This document shows, piece by piece, positions 26,409 through 34,397 of a stretch of 51,528 nt of DNA. The DNA lies in assembly GCA_024697185.1 (NCBI GenBank), contig JAILGB010000010.1, forward strand, positions 1 through 51,528, given 5' to 3'. This DNA is from Opitutales bacterium (GTDB lineage Bacteria > Verrucomicrobiota > Verrucomicrobiia > Opitutales > UBA953). The first letter of the stretch is position 1; each line of letters opens with the position of its first letter. Made by a program: the position numbers and the translations under genes. Under the pieces are notes generated by a model that was not told where the DNA came from, searched no databases, and was given only the letters and a program-made list of their open reading frames with translations.

Positions 26409-26954
26409 TTATTTTTTCAAAAAAATATCATCGACGGGATAATTGTCGGGCAAATCGTCGAGTTCCTTGAGCAGCAGTTTGGCGCAGAGCTCGGCATCGC
26501 TGCCGGCGCGATGATGAATCCCGTAAAAACCGAAGATGTCGCAGAGGTCGGTCAGCCTGTGGCGTTGCAATCCGGGATAGAGTTTGCGTGAGAGCCGGAG
26601 AGTGCAAATATAGTTCAGCTCGGGAATCGGCAGCCCGTAATAGTCGAGCGTTTTTCTCAAACAGTTGGCGTCAAAGCGCATGTTGTGGGCAACGAGCGTC
26701 GGGCATTTTTCAATCTCCCGATAAAGTTCCAGCCAGATTTGCGGGAACGCCGGGGCGTTTTGCGTATCCTCAGGAAAAATCCCGTGAATGGCGCAAAATT
26801 CCGGATCGTAAAAATTTCCGGGCGGGCGGACCAACCAGGATTTTGTTTTTTCGGGAACGCCGTTTTTGATGATGCAGATGCCCGCTTCGCAGATGGAAGA
26901 AGGATTTTTGTTGGCGGTTTCAAAATCGATTGCGATAAAATTTTTGTCGTGCAT
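26409..26954 (-). CDS. DnaQ-like 3'-5' exonuclease
   Basis: This 181-residue protein has the DEDDh exonuclease fold. The metal ligands are Asp10 and Glu12 (IAIDFETAN), Asp95 (HNMRFDANC) and His148/Asp153 (HHRAGSDAE). Its closest known types are the stand-alone epsilon-like exonucleases of DNA polymerase III or RNase T-like enzymes; the exact substrate cannot be told. It is transcribed behind the 49-codon ORF on the same strand, with a gap of 32 bases, suggesting a two-gene unit. Confidence 0.85.
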   Translation of the reverse strand: MHDKNFIAIDFETANKNPSSICEAGICIIKNGVPEKTKSWLVRPPGNFYDPEFCAIHGIFPEDTQNAPAFPQIWLELYREIEKCPTLVAHNMRFDANCLRKTLDYYGLPIPELNYICTLRLSRKLYPGLQRHRLTDLCDIFGFYGIHHRAGSDAELCAKLLLKELDDLPDNYPVDDIFLKK

Positions 26955-26986
26955 AATTTTTTCAAGTCGTGTTGTTTCGGGAACGG

Positions 26987-27136
26987 TCAGTTCTCGGCAT
27001 AGCGGCTCGCGCAGGCGGCGCCCTTCACAAGGTTATGGGCTTTTTCATCAACGGGGTGCAAGCAAGGCGCCAATGCGGACTTTTCAAAGCAAGGTCGCAT
27101 AAAGGATGAGTCATAAGCGCTAAACGGACAGGTCAT
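26987..27136 (-). CDS. Small 49-residue Cys-containing protein of unknown function
   Basis: The frame reads MTCPFSAYDSSFMRPCFEKS and continues to RYAENstop, with four cysteines at 3, 16, 25 and 42. No family is recognised. Support comes from the promoter: TATAAT (minus strand, 27148-27143) ends exactly 6 bases before the ATG, as at the ABC exporter and dehydratase genes. It lies just upstream of the exonuclease gene in the same direction. The Cys spacing could bind a metal, but this is only a possibility. Confidence 0.5.
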   Translation of the reverse strand: MTCPFSAYDSSFMRPCFEKSALAPCLHPVDEKAHNLVKGAACASRYAEN

Positions 27137-27142
27137 AATATT

Positions 27143-27148
27143 ATTATA
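27143..27148 (-). promoter_or_regulatory. TATAAT box of the small ORF/exonuclease unit
   Basis: On the minus strand TATAAT is followed by AATATT and then ATG, placing the transcript start at the start codon. Confidence 0.5.
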
Positions 27149-27209
27149 CGATTATAAAAAAATCACGGGAACGCTTAAGCCTCTCAATCGTTTTGCCGTT
27201 CCCGCCGGT

Positions 27210-27238
27210 TTGTCAATTTGTCTCGGGCAATCTATAAT
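27210..27238 (+). promoter_or_regulatory. Promoter of pyrE
   Basis: TTGTCA (27210-27215), a 17-base spacer and TATAAT (27233-27238). It ends 10 bases before the ATG at 27249, leaving a leader of only a few bases. Confidence 0.7.
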
Positions 27239-27248
27239 TGTTCTTGTT

Positions 27249-27821
27249 ATGGATCCAGCAGTTCAAAATGAAGTTTTGCAGATTTTTAAAGACAGTGGCG
27301 CTTTGCTGACCGGGCATTTTATTTTGCGGAGCGGTTTGCACAGCGCCAATTATTTCCAGTGCGCGCAGGTTTGCCAATATATGGACAAAGTCTCGCGGCT
27401 GGTGGAGTTGCTGCTGCCAAAGCTGAAAGGCTTGGGCGTGCAGACGGTGCTCGCGCCGGCAATGGGCGGTCTGGTCGTCGGACAGGAAATCGCGCGGCAG
27501 TTGGGCGTGCGCTTTATTTTTGCAGAAAAAGAAGATAACAAATTGGTCCTCCGCCGCAATTTTAAAATTGCAAAAGGTGAGAAGATCCTGATCGCGGAAG
27601 ACGTGGTGACGCGCGGCGGCCGCGTCGTGGAATGCGACGACATCATCAAAGCCTGGGGCGGCGAAACCGTCGCCTGTGCGATGCTGGTTGACCGTTCGGC
27701 GGGCAAGGCGCATTTGCCGATGCCGTTTGTGTCGCTGCTCGAATTGTCGTTCCCGACTTATCCCGCGGACGCGATTCCTCCGGAGCTGGCTGCGATCCCC
27801 GCCGTTCATCCCGGTTCCTAA
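27249..27821 (+). CDS. pyrE: Orotate phosphoribosyltransferase
   Basis: This 190-residue enzyme makes orotidine monophosphate from orotate and PRPP in pyrimidine synthesis. The PRPP-binding motif is ILIAEDVVTRGGRVVE near residue 120, and ILRSGLHSANYF near the start is typical of PyrE. The ATG at 27249 is preferred to one at 27210 because the promoter TATAAT lies between them. It stands alone before ispG, separated by a hairpin. Confidence 0.92.
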   Translation: MDPAVQNEVLQIFKDSGALLTGHFILRSGLHSANYFQCAQVCQYMDKVSRLVELLLPKLKGLGVQTVLAPAMGGLVVGQEIARQLGVRFIFAEKEDNKLVLRRNFKIAKGEKILIAEDVVTRGGRVVECDDIIKAWGGETVACAMLVDRSAGKAHLPMPFVSLLELSFPTYPADAIPPELAAIPAVHPGS

Positions 27822-27828
27822 AAAATAT

Positions 27829-27861
27829 CGTTCCCGCGTCAAACCCCAGGCGACGGGAACG
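27829..27861 (+). terminator. Hairpin between pyrE and ispG from an inverted pair of the iterated word
   Basis: CGTTCCCG (27829-27836) pairs with CGGGAACG (27854-27861), followed by TTGATTTTCC. It may terminate pyrE; the T-run is short. Confidence 0.55.
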
Positions 27862-27893
27862 TTGATTTTCCCCCTTAAAAATTTTTTAAATCT

Positions 27894-29933
27894 ATGTATA
27901 CTGTTTCTCGTTTTAGCACCATTCGCCGTGCGACGCGTGAAGTTGTCGTCGGCGGTCAAGTCGGGATCGGCGGGAAAAATCCGATTCGGATCCAGTCGAT
28001 GACGACATCCAACACTTTGGACGTCGCGGGAACGGTGGCGCAGTGCATCAAGTTGGCGGAGGCGGGCAGCGAGCTGATCCGCATTACTGCGCCGACGGTG
28101 GCTGCGGCAAAGGCGTTGCAGGAAATCCACCGGCAGTTTTTTGACGCGGGATTTAAGGTGCCGCTCGTGGCGGATATTCATTTTTTGCCCGCGGCGGCGA
28201 TGGAGGCGATCGAGCATGTCGAAAAAGTCCGGATCAATCCCGGCAACTACGCCGATAAAAAAACGGGCGCGCCAAAGGATTATACAGATCGTGAATACGA
28301 GGAGGAACTGGAACGGATTCACGACTCCGTAGCCCCATTGATCCGTCGCGCCAAAGAACTCGGGCGCGTTTTGCGTATCGGAACCAATCACGGTTCGCTC
28401 TCCGAGCGGACGCTGCATCGTTTTGGCGACACTCCGGAAGGAATGGTCGAGGCGGCGATGGAGTTTGTCAGGATTTGCGAAGCGGAAAACTTTTACGACA
28501 TCGTTTTGTCGATGAAGTCCTCCAATCCCAAGGTGATGATCGCCGCCTATCGTCTGGCGGTCGAGCGGATGCAGGCGGAGGGAAAGAACTATCCGATCCA
28601 TCTCGGCGTCACCGAGGCCGGCTGGGGAGAAGACGCCCGCATCAAATCGGCAATCGGCATCGGCTCGCTTTTGATCGATGGGATCGGCGACACGATTCGC
28701 GTTTCCCTGACGGAAGACCCGTGGCACGAATTGCCCGTTTGCCGGGAGCTCATAGCGCGTGTCTCGCATGTGCAAATGCTTTCAAAAAACAGCGTTCCCG
28801 CGGCATCGCCGGTGAGTGACCGCGCGATTGATCCCATGTCTTATCGCCGCCGCGAAATCGTCGAAGTGGCGCTGAACAACAAAATAAAAATCGGAGCCAG
28901 CCAGCCGCCGCGCGTCTTTGCTTTTGCCGATGTCTCCAAATCTTTGGCGGAGATTATCGAAGACGTGCGCCGCGCCAATCGCCCGGAAACGCCGATCGAG
29001 GGTATCGTCCTGCCGATCGCGACAGAGTCCGACCTCGCCGCGGCAAGCCTCTTCCAAATGGAACTCGAAGGCGAAATCCCCGCGTTTATTTACGATCCCG
29101 TCCGCGACAGCGTTCCCGAGCTTTTCAGAAACTTTAAACCCTCCAAAAAATCGGCGACCTATATCCAGCGGCGTTTCAATCCCGCCAACGCGGAAATCGT
29201 TCCCGAGTGGGTCGAACTCTGCCGGCAGAAAAATGTCGGGCTGGTCATCGACACAACAGCCGCCGCGCGCGGTGCCGTGCTCCCGTTTTTAAAATCGTTC
29301 CCGCAGGAAAAATTGATTTTTACCACCTCCCGCAAAACGCCGGGCAGCCATGTCGTCGGCGGCTATCGTCAGTTGGCGCAGATGTTGGCAAACGCAGGCA
29401 TCAAGTCGCCGATTTGGATCCGTTGCAGCGAACGCGCGACCATTTTGCCGTTCCCGAAAATCCCTTCCGCCGGCAATGAAGCGCCGTTGTTGGAGGCGTC
29501 ATTGCTTGCGGGACCGTTGCTTTGCGACGGGATCGGCGATATCGTGAGTGTCGAGACCGCGGGAACACTCCCCAAAAATCTCGAACTCGCCTACAGCATC
29601 CTCCAAGGCGCGCGTTCCCGCCAAAGCCGCGCCGAATACATCGCTTGCCCCAGTTGCGGGCGCACACTTTACAATATTCAAGAAACCGTCCGCGAGATCA
29701 AGGCGCGCACGCAACATTTGCAAAATGTGACAATCGGCATCATGGGCTGCATCGTCAACGGACCGGGCGAAATGGCGGACGCGGATTTCGGATATGTCGG
29801 CGGCGGCCCCGGCAAAATCAATCTCTACGTGCGCAAACAGTGCGTCGAAATGGGCATCCCGCAAGAGCAGGCGGTTGACAAGCTCATCGCGCTCATTAAG
29901 GCGCACGGACGCTGGACGGAGCCGCCCGTATAA
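27894..29933 (+). CDS. ispG: 4-hydroxy-3-methylbut-2-enyl diphosphate synthase, long form
   Basis: This 679-residue iron-sulfur enzyme catalyses the penultimate MEP step. It starts with RRATREVVVGGQVGIGG and PIRIQSMTTSNT of the TIM-barrel domain. A large middle insert (about 300-560) separates this from the cluster domain, as in the plant, Chlamydia and Bacteroidetes type. The 4Fe-4S ligands are Cys585, Cys588 (CPSCGRT), Cys619 (MGCIVNGPGE) and Glu626, with the same spacing after the third Cys as in E. coli. It is followed by lpxB 26 bases later. Confidence 0.95.
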   Translation: MYTVSRFSTIRRATREVVVGGQVGIGGKNPIRIQSMTTSNTLDVAGTVAQCIKLAEAGSELIRITAPTVAAAKALQEIHRQFFDAGFKVPLVADIHFLPAAAMEAIEHVEKVRINPGNYADKKTGAPKDYTDREYEEELERIHDSVAPLIRRAKELGRVLRIGTNHGSLSERTLHRFGDTPEGMVEAAMEFVRICEAENFYDIVLSMKSSNPKVMIAAYRLAVERMQAEGKNYPIHLGVTEAGWGEDARIKSAIGIGSLLIDGIGDTIRVSLTEDPWHELPVCRELIARVSHVQMLSKNSVPAASPVSDRAIDPMSYRRREIVEVALNNKIKIGASQPPRVFAFADVSKSLAEIIEDVRRANRPETPIEGIVLPIATESDLAAASLFQMELEGEIPAFIYDPVRDSVPELFRNFKPSKKSATYIQRRFNPANAEIVPEWVELCRQKNVGLVIDTTAAARGAVLPFLKSFPQEKLIFTTSRKTPGSHVVGGYRQLAQMLANAGIKSPIWIRCSERATILPFPKIPSAGNEAPLLEASLLAGPLLCDGIGDIVSVETAGTLPKNLELAYSILQGARSRQSRAEYIACPSCGRTLYNIQETVREIKARTQHLQNVTIGIMGCIVNGPGEMADADFGYVGGGPGKINLYVRKQCVEMGIPQEQAVDKLIALIKAHGRWTEPPV

Positions 29934-29959
29934 TTTTTTACTCTCCTCTTATAACGACA

Positions 29960-31168
29960 ATGAAAATGCCAACTTTGCCAGAGGCGTTCCCGCCGCCCGT
30001 TCTTCCCGCAGACAAAAAACGCCCCGATTTGCTGATTATCGCGGGCGAACATTCCGGCGACGAATTGGCGGCGACGATGATCGGCAAATTGCGTTCCCGC
30101 CGCCCCGAACTCAGCATTGCCGGATTTGGCGGACCCGATATGCAGGCAGCGGGCGCGCAGCTCTTGTTCAACATGACGACATTTTCCGCCGTCGGCCTTG
30201 TCGAGGTTTTGGCAAATATTTCTTTTTACACCCAACTCGGCAACAAAATCATCGCCTGGATCGAGCGTTATCGCCCGAGAGCCATTTGCTTCGTCGATTT
30301 CCCTGGGATGAATTTGCGCTTGGCGGAAATTCTCAAACGGCGCGGTTTGTCGCGCAAAGGCGGCGGTGATATCACCCTCTACCACTATGTTTCGCCGCAG
30401 ATTTGGGCGTGGAAGGCGAAACGGCGCTTTAAGATGCAAAAATTGCTCGATTCCTTGGGCGTCATTTTCCCGTTTGAAGTCAAATGTTATGAGGACACGA
30501 CATTGCCGACTTGTTTTGTGGGCGATCCGTTTGCCGCTCCCGATCATGTTTTGCCCGTCGTCTATGACGCCGGAGGACCGGCGCTTCTCCTGCCCGGCAG
30601 CCGCCCCAAGCCGGTAAGCAAAATTTTCCCGATCCTTCTCAAAGCCTGGGAGCTGTTTTTGAAAACGCATCCGACGCGCCGCGCGGTCGTTTTGCATCCC
30701 GGCGAACCTGTTTTGACGATTTTGAAAAACCTTCTTGCGGGAACGCCGGCTGCGGTGCGCGAGAGCATTTCCCTCGTTCCCGTGGACAGTGTCGCGGAGA
30801 CGCAGCAGCCCGCGAGTTCGGTTTTGATGAGTTCGGGGACAATGTCGCGCACCTGCTCGCTGGCGGGCGTTCCCGGAGCGATTTTGTATTACGCCAATCC
30901 GTTGACGTGGATTTTGGGACGCCTGATCGTCGGCAAACGCATTCGCTATTTGGGCATCGCCAACATTTTGCTTGATCGCGACGTCTATCCCGAATACCTC
31001 CAAAAGGCGGCGGAACCCGTGGCGCTCGCCGCCCGTCTTAACGCCTGTTACGACGATCCTAAAGTCTTGGAGCAAATCCAAAAAGATTGCGCGGACTTGC
31101 GGGAACTCCTTTCACCGAAGGCGGGCGATCTCGATGCCGCCGCTTGGCTCGAAAGTGCCTTGTGCTAA
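29960..31168 (+). CDS. lpxB: Lipid-A-disaccharide synthase
   Basis: This 402-residue GT-B glycosyltransferase joins lipid X and UDP-diacylglucosamine to form the lipid A disaccharide at the inner membrane. IIAGEHSGDELAA near the N-terminus, GFGGPDMQAAGA, the VDFPGMNLRLA segment and YHYVSPQIWAWK are all LpxB hallmarks, and LLPGSRP marks the second half. The gene shows that the organism makes lipid A. It shares a short-gap unit with ispG and the cupin gene. Confidence 0.94.
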   Translation: MKMPTLPEAFPPPVLPADKKRPDLLIIAGEHSGDELAATMIGKLRSRRPELSIAGFGGPDMQAAGAQLLFNMTTFSAVGLVEVLANISFYTQLGNKIIAWIERYRPRAICFVDFPGMNLRLAEILKRRGLSRKGGGDITLYHYVSPQIWAWKAKRRFKMQKLLDSLGVIFPFEVKCYEDTTLPTCFVGDPFAAPDHVLPVVYDAGGPALLLPGSRPKPVSKIFPILLKAWELFLKTHPTRRAVVLHPGEPVLTILKNLLAGTPAAVRESISLVPVDSVAETQQPASSVLMSSGTMSRTCSLAGVPGAILYYANPLTWILGRLIVGKRIRYLGIANILLDRDVYPEYLQKAAEPVALAARLNACYDDPKVLEQIQKDCADLRELLSPKAGDLDAAAWLESALC

Positions 31169-31176
31169 AAATTTTT

Positions 31177-31512
31177 ATGGAAGCCAAAACTGTCATTGTT
31201 GAAAATCTCGCCGGAGGCGCCGGTCATGCGATAATGAAGCATCTGATCGGTCCCGAACAAATGAAAACATCGGCGCGCCTTTACGCCCAGGTGACTTTGG
31301 AACCCGGATGTGAAATCGGCGTTCACCGCCATCTCAACGAGAGCGAGACTTATTATATTCTCGCGGGAACGGGCGTCTATGACGACGACGGCGTCAAGCG
31401 CGAAGTCAAGGCGGGCGATATCACATTCACGGGACACGGGCACAGCCACGGACTTTTGAACACGGGAACGGAAAACCTCGTGCTCATGGCGCTGATCCTT
31501 CTCGAAAAATAA
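31177..31512 (+). CDS. Small cupin-domain protein
   Basis: This 111-residue single-domain cupin begins at the ATG at 31177, 8 bases after lpxB. The two cupin motifs are visible: GVHRHLNESETYYILAGTG with two His and a Glu as likely metal ligands, and GDITFTGHGHSHGLLN with the further His. It is probably a metal-binding sugar-related or regulatory cupin; the substrate cannot be inferred. It is likely co-transcribed with lpxB. Confidence 0.82.
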   Translation: MEAKTVIVENLAGGAGHAIMKHLIGPEQMKTSARLYAQVTLEPGCEIGVHRHLNESETYYILAGTGVYDDDGVKREVKAGDITFTGHGHSHGLLNTGTENLVLMALILLEK

Positions 31513-31514
31513 AG

Positions 31515-31534
31515 GGCGTTCCCGCGGGAACGCC
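31515..31534. terminator. Perfect 20-bp palindrome after the cupin gene
   Basis: GGCGTTCCCG is followed directly by CGGGAACGCC, that is two head-to-head copies of the iterated word without a spacer. The T-rich follow-up is weak (GTTTCC), so it may be a terminator or a protein-binding site. Confidence 0.55.
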
Positions 31535-31563
31535 GTTTCCGCATCGTTTTGCAAAATTCAGAC

Positions 31564-31592
31564 TTGACATAAAAAAATAAATGCGGTTTAAT
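31564..31592 (+). promoter_or_regulatory. Strong sigma70-type promoter of tRNA-Asn
   Basis: TTGACA (31564-31569), exactly 17 bases, then TTTAAT (31587-31592); the tRNA begins 18 bases downstream. Confidence 0.8.
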
Positions 31593-31610
31593 GGAATATA
31601 CATTTTTGAT

Positions 31611-31685
31611 TGCCCAGTAGCTCAGCGGAAGAGCAGTTGACTGTTAATCAATTGGTCGTAGGTTCGATCCCTACCTGGGCAGCCA
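31611..31685 (+). tRNA. tRNA-Asn (anticodon GUU)
   Basis: The acceptor stem TGCCCAG (31611-31617) pairs with CTGGGCA (31675-31681), followed by G-CCA. The anticodon arm GTTGA/TCAAT has loop CTGTTAA with GTT at 31643-31645. The D-arm GCTC...GAGC and T-arm GTAGG TTCGATC CCTAC are complete. Confidence 0.97.
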
Positions 31686-31689
31686 CTTT

Positions 31690-31720
31690 AAAGACGAGAC
31701 GCCGTGTCCCGTCTTTTTTT
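31690..31720 (+). terminator. Terminator of tRNA-Asn
   Basis: AAAGACGAGAC (31690-31700) pairs with GTCCCGTCTTT (31706-31716) with one A-C mismatch, followed by a seven-T run. Confidence 0.75.
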
Positions 31721-31760
31721 ATTTTACTTTCACGGGAACGGGAGATTAGAATATTTTCTT

Positions 31761-33650
31761 ATGAAAACCCTAAAGAAAATTTTTCAAGGCTGCGCCATCG
31801 GTTGCGCCGGTATTGTTGTCGGCATGCTGCTGATGATAATTTTGCCGATAATGATCGTCAGTTCGCTGTTGTCGGATGCGGTCAAGACGGAGATGGTTGT
31901 GACACCGACCTTGCAGGAAAACACCGTCTTGGTGATTGACATCGGACGCGGCTTCAAAGACGCGCCCACCTATTCGGACGTAAACTCGCCGTTGTTCGGC
32001 AGCGGTACCGGTTCCTACGGTCTCAACGATACGGTTCGCGCGATCGTCGCCGCTGCCGGAGATGAAAATATTGCGGCGATCCTGCTCAAAGGCGAAAATT
32101 GCGGCGCGTCGTTGGCGACAATCGACTGCCTCAGAACTTATCTCGCCGACTTTGCCAAGGACAAACCCGTCTATGCCTATCTGACAAATCCCTCGCAGTC
32201 GGACTATTTGCTCGCGGGACCGGCGACGATGATTATGCTCAACAGCGGCGCGGAGTTCTCCTTCATCGGTGTTGCAACGGAACATATTTATATCAAAAAT
32301 CTGCTCGAAAAAGCCGGCATCGGCATCCAGGTCACCAAAGTCGGCAAATACAAATCCGCCGTCGAGCCTCTGATCTGCGACACGATGAGCGAGGCGGACC
32401 GCGCCCAGTCGCAAGCGATTATCGATGCGCGCTGGGATTATATTTTGGCGAACGCAAGCGCCCGCACCAAATTTTCGCGGGAACAGCTCGAAGCCCTTGC
32501 CGCCACCGAACCCTTCCTGTCTCCGGAACGCGCCAAGCAGCTCGGCTTTGTTGACGCCGTCGGACAAGACAGCGACCTTATTCGCTTTGTCTGCGAAAAA
32601 ACCGGCAAAAAGGACGAAGCCCTCGAGTCCTTCCGTCAGGTTTCATTAAAAACATACATGGATATCGCCGGCATCGCCAAAAATACCATCGATCCCAAGG
32701 AATTCGTTTTTTCACTCACCAACGCCAATTTGAACAAAGTGACGGCATCTCCAGAAATTTCCTCCGTGGCGCTGCTGGTCGTCGAAGGCGAAATTGTTGA
32801 CAACAACGAAGGCGCGGAATATGTCTGCGGTAAAAAATATGCGGCGCTCGTCCGCAAGCTGCGCAACGATTCGTCCGTCAAAGCCGTTGTCATGCGCGTC
32901 AACAGCCCGGGAGGATCCGTTTACGCCTCCGAACAAATCCGCTACGAACTGGAACTCCTCGCCAAGGAAAAACCGCTCTATGTCAGCTTTGGAGATGTCG
33001 CGGCAAGCGGTGGCTACTGGATCTCGACACCCGCCCAAAAAATTTACGCCAGCCCCTACACTTTGACGGGCTCGATCGGCGTGTTTGGCATTTTGCCCAA
33101 TATCGAAGGCCTGACCCAAAAAATCGGCATCAACAGCCTCGCTCTCAAAACCGCGCCCTACGCCGACATCAACAGCGTCATGCGCCCGCGCAGCGAAGCC
33201 GAAATGGCGATTATTCAAAAGACCGTCGATGAAATCTACGGGAACTTCATTTCCCTCGTCGCCAAAAGCCGCAACCTCCCCAAAGAACACGTCGAAGAAA
33301 TCGCCCAGGGACGCGTTTGGACGGGAATGGCGGCAAAACGGATCGGGCTCGTGGACGACTTTGATTCCCTGGAAAACATCCTTGACTACGCAAAAAAAGA
33401 GAGCGGAGCCGACACCATCGCCGTTTATCCCGAACCCAGCGATCCCGCACAGATCCTCTTCGATCTCTTTAACGAAGACTCCGGCGAATCGCCTGTCTCC
33501 AAAATCTCAAAAACGCTCACGGGAACGGCAGTCAAAGGCGCGATCCCGCGCCCGGCGGACAAACTTTATCAAAAGAGCGTCCGCACCCTCGATTCGCTCG
33601 ACGACCCCAACAACGTCTATGCACGCCTGCCGTGGATAACGGCGGAATAA
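31761..33650 (+). CDS. sppA: Signal peptide peptidase SppA, 67-kDa type
   Basis: This protein of 629 residues is an inner-membrane serine protease with one N-terminal membrane segment (about 13-38) and two tandem ClpP-like domains. It cuts leftover signal peptides. The catalytic lysine is Lys198 (KVGKYKSAVEP) and the serine Ser416 (AASGGYWIS), in the first and second domain as expected for the long form. It has its own region after tRNA-Asn; the glycosylase gene starts 1 base after its stop codon. Confidence 0.93.
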   Translation: MKTLKKIFQGCAIGCAGIVVGMLLMIILPIMIVSSLLSDAVKTEMVVTPTLQENTVLVIDIGRGFKDAPTYSDVNSPLFGSGTGSYGLNDTVRAIVAAAGDENIAAILLKGENCGASLATIDCLRTYLADFAKDKPVYAYLTNPSQSDYLLAGPATMIMLNSGAEFSFIGVATEHIYIKNLLEKAGIGIQVTKVGKYKSAVEPLICDTMSEADRAQSQAIIDARWDYILANASARTKFSREQLEALAATEPFLSPERAKQLGFVDAVGQDSDLIRFVCEKTGKKDEALESFRQVSLKTYMDIAGIAKNTIDPKEFVFSLTNANLNKVTASPEISSVALLVVEGEIVDNNEGAEYVCGKKYAALVRKLRNDSSVKAVVMRVNSPGGSVYASEQIRYELELLAKEKPLYVSFGDVAASGGYWISTPAQKIYASPYTLTGSIGVFGILPNIEGLTQKIGINSLALKTAPYADINSVMRPRSEAEMAIIQKTVDEIYGNFISLVAKSRNLPKEHVEEIAQGRVWTGMAAKRIGLVDDFDSLENILDYAKKESGADTIAVYPEPSDPAQILFDLFNEDSGESPVSKISKTLTGTAVKGAIPRPADKLYQKSVRTLDSLDDPNNVYARLPWITAE

Positions 33651-33651
33651 G

Positions 33652-34395
33652 ATGACGGAAATCGCACGGCAGGTCATCGACGCCACGCGCGAACTTTCTC
33701 AAGCCGCGGGAACGCTTAAATTTGGCGATCCCGTGGCTTTTGTTTACAATCCGCTCGAATACGCGGCAAAACCGCACGAAGAATACCTGAGACGCTTTGC
33801 GGGAACAAAAAAGCGGGTTATTTTTTTGGGAATGAACCCCGGTCCCTTCGGAATGGCGCAAACAGGCATTCCGTTTGGGGAAATCAACGCCGTGCAAAAC
33901 TGGCTCGGTATTTTCGATCTCGTCGGCAAACCGCCGCGGGAACACCCCGCAAAACCCGTGGACGGATTCGCCTGCCGGCGTTCGGAGGTCAGCGGCAAAC
34001 GTTTTTGGGGACTTGCGCGGGAACGCTACGGCAGTGCCGAAAAATTTTTCGAGGAGCATTTTGTCGCCAATTATTGCCCGCTCCTCTTTGTCGCCGGCAA
34101 CAAAAGCGGCAAAAACCTCACCCCCGAAAACCTCGTTCCCGCCGAACGCTCCGCCATTATTGGTCCCTGCGACCGTTATTTGCGGCAAATCGTCAAGATT
34201 TTGGAACCGGATTTTGTCGTCGGGATCGGACTTTTTGCCCAAAAGGCAGCCCAACGCGCTTGCGACGGCTTGCCCGTGACAGTCACAACGATTTTGCATC
34301 CGTCGCCCGCATCGCCCGCCGCCAATCGCGACTGGGCAGGGCAGGCGACATCACAACTCGTCGCCGCCGGGATCTGGCGACAAACCGCGCTATAA
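33652..34395 (+). CDS. SMUG1-type uracil-DNA glycosylase
   Basis: This 247-residue protein closely matches the SMUG1 family, which removes uracil and oxidised pyrimidines from DNA. The first motif is FLGMNPGPFGMAQTGIPFG (the water-activating Asn region), followed by ANYCPLLFV and the late HPSPASPAANRDW motif containing the leaving-group His. SMUG1 is mainly an animal enzyme with scattered bacterial members, including verrucomicrobia to my knowledge. It starts 1 base after the sppA stop, so the two are probably co-translated. It converges on the DUF3298-like gene. Confidence 0.9.
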   Translation: MTEIARQVIDATRELSQAAGTLKFGDPVAFVYNPLEYAAKPHEEYLRRFAGTKKRVIFLGMNPGPFGMAQTGIPFGEINAVQNWLGIFDLVGKPPREHPAKPVDGFACRRSEVSGKRFWGLARERYGSAEKFFEEHFVANYCPLLFVAGNKSGKNLTPENLVPAERSAIIGPCDRYLRQIVKILEPDFVVGIGLFAQKAAQRACDGLPVTVTTILHPSPASPAANRDWAGQATSQLVAAGIWRQTAL

Positions 34396-34397
34396 AA

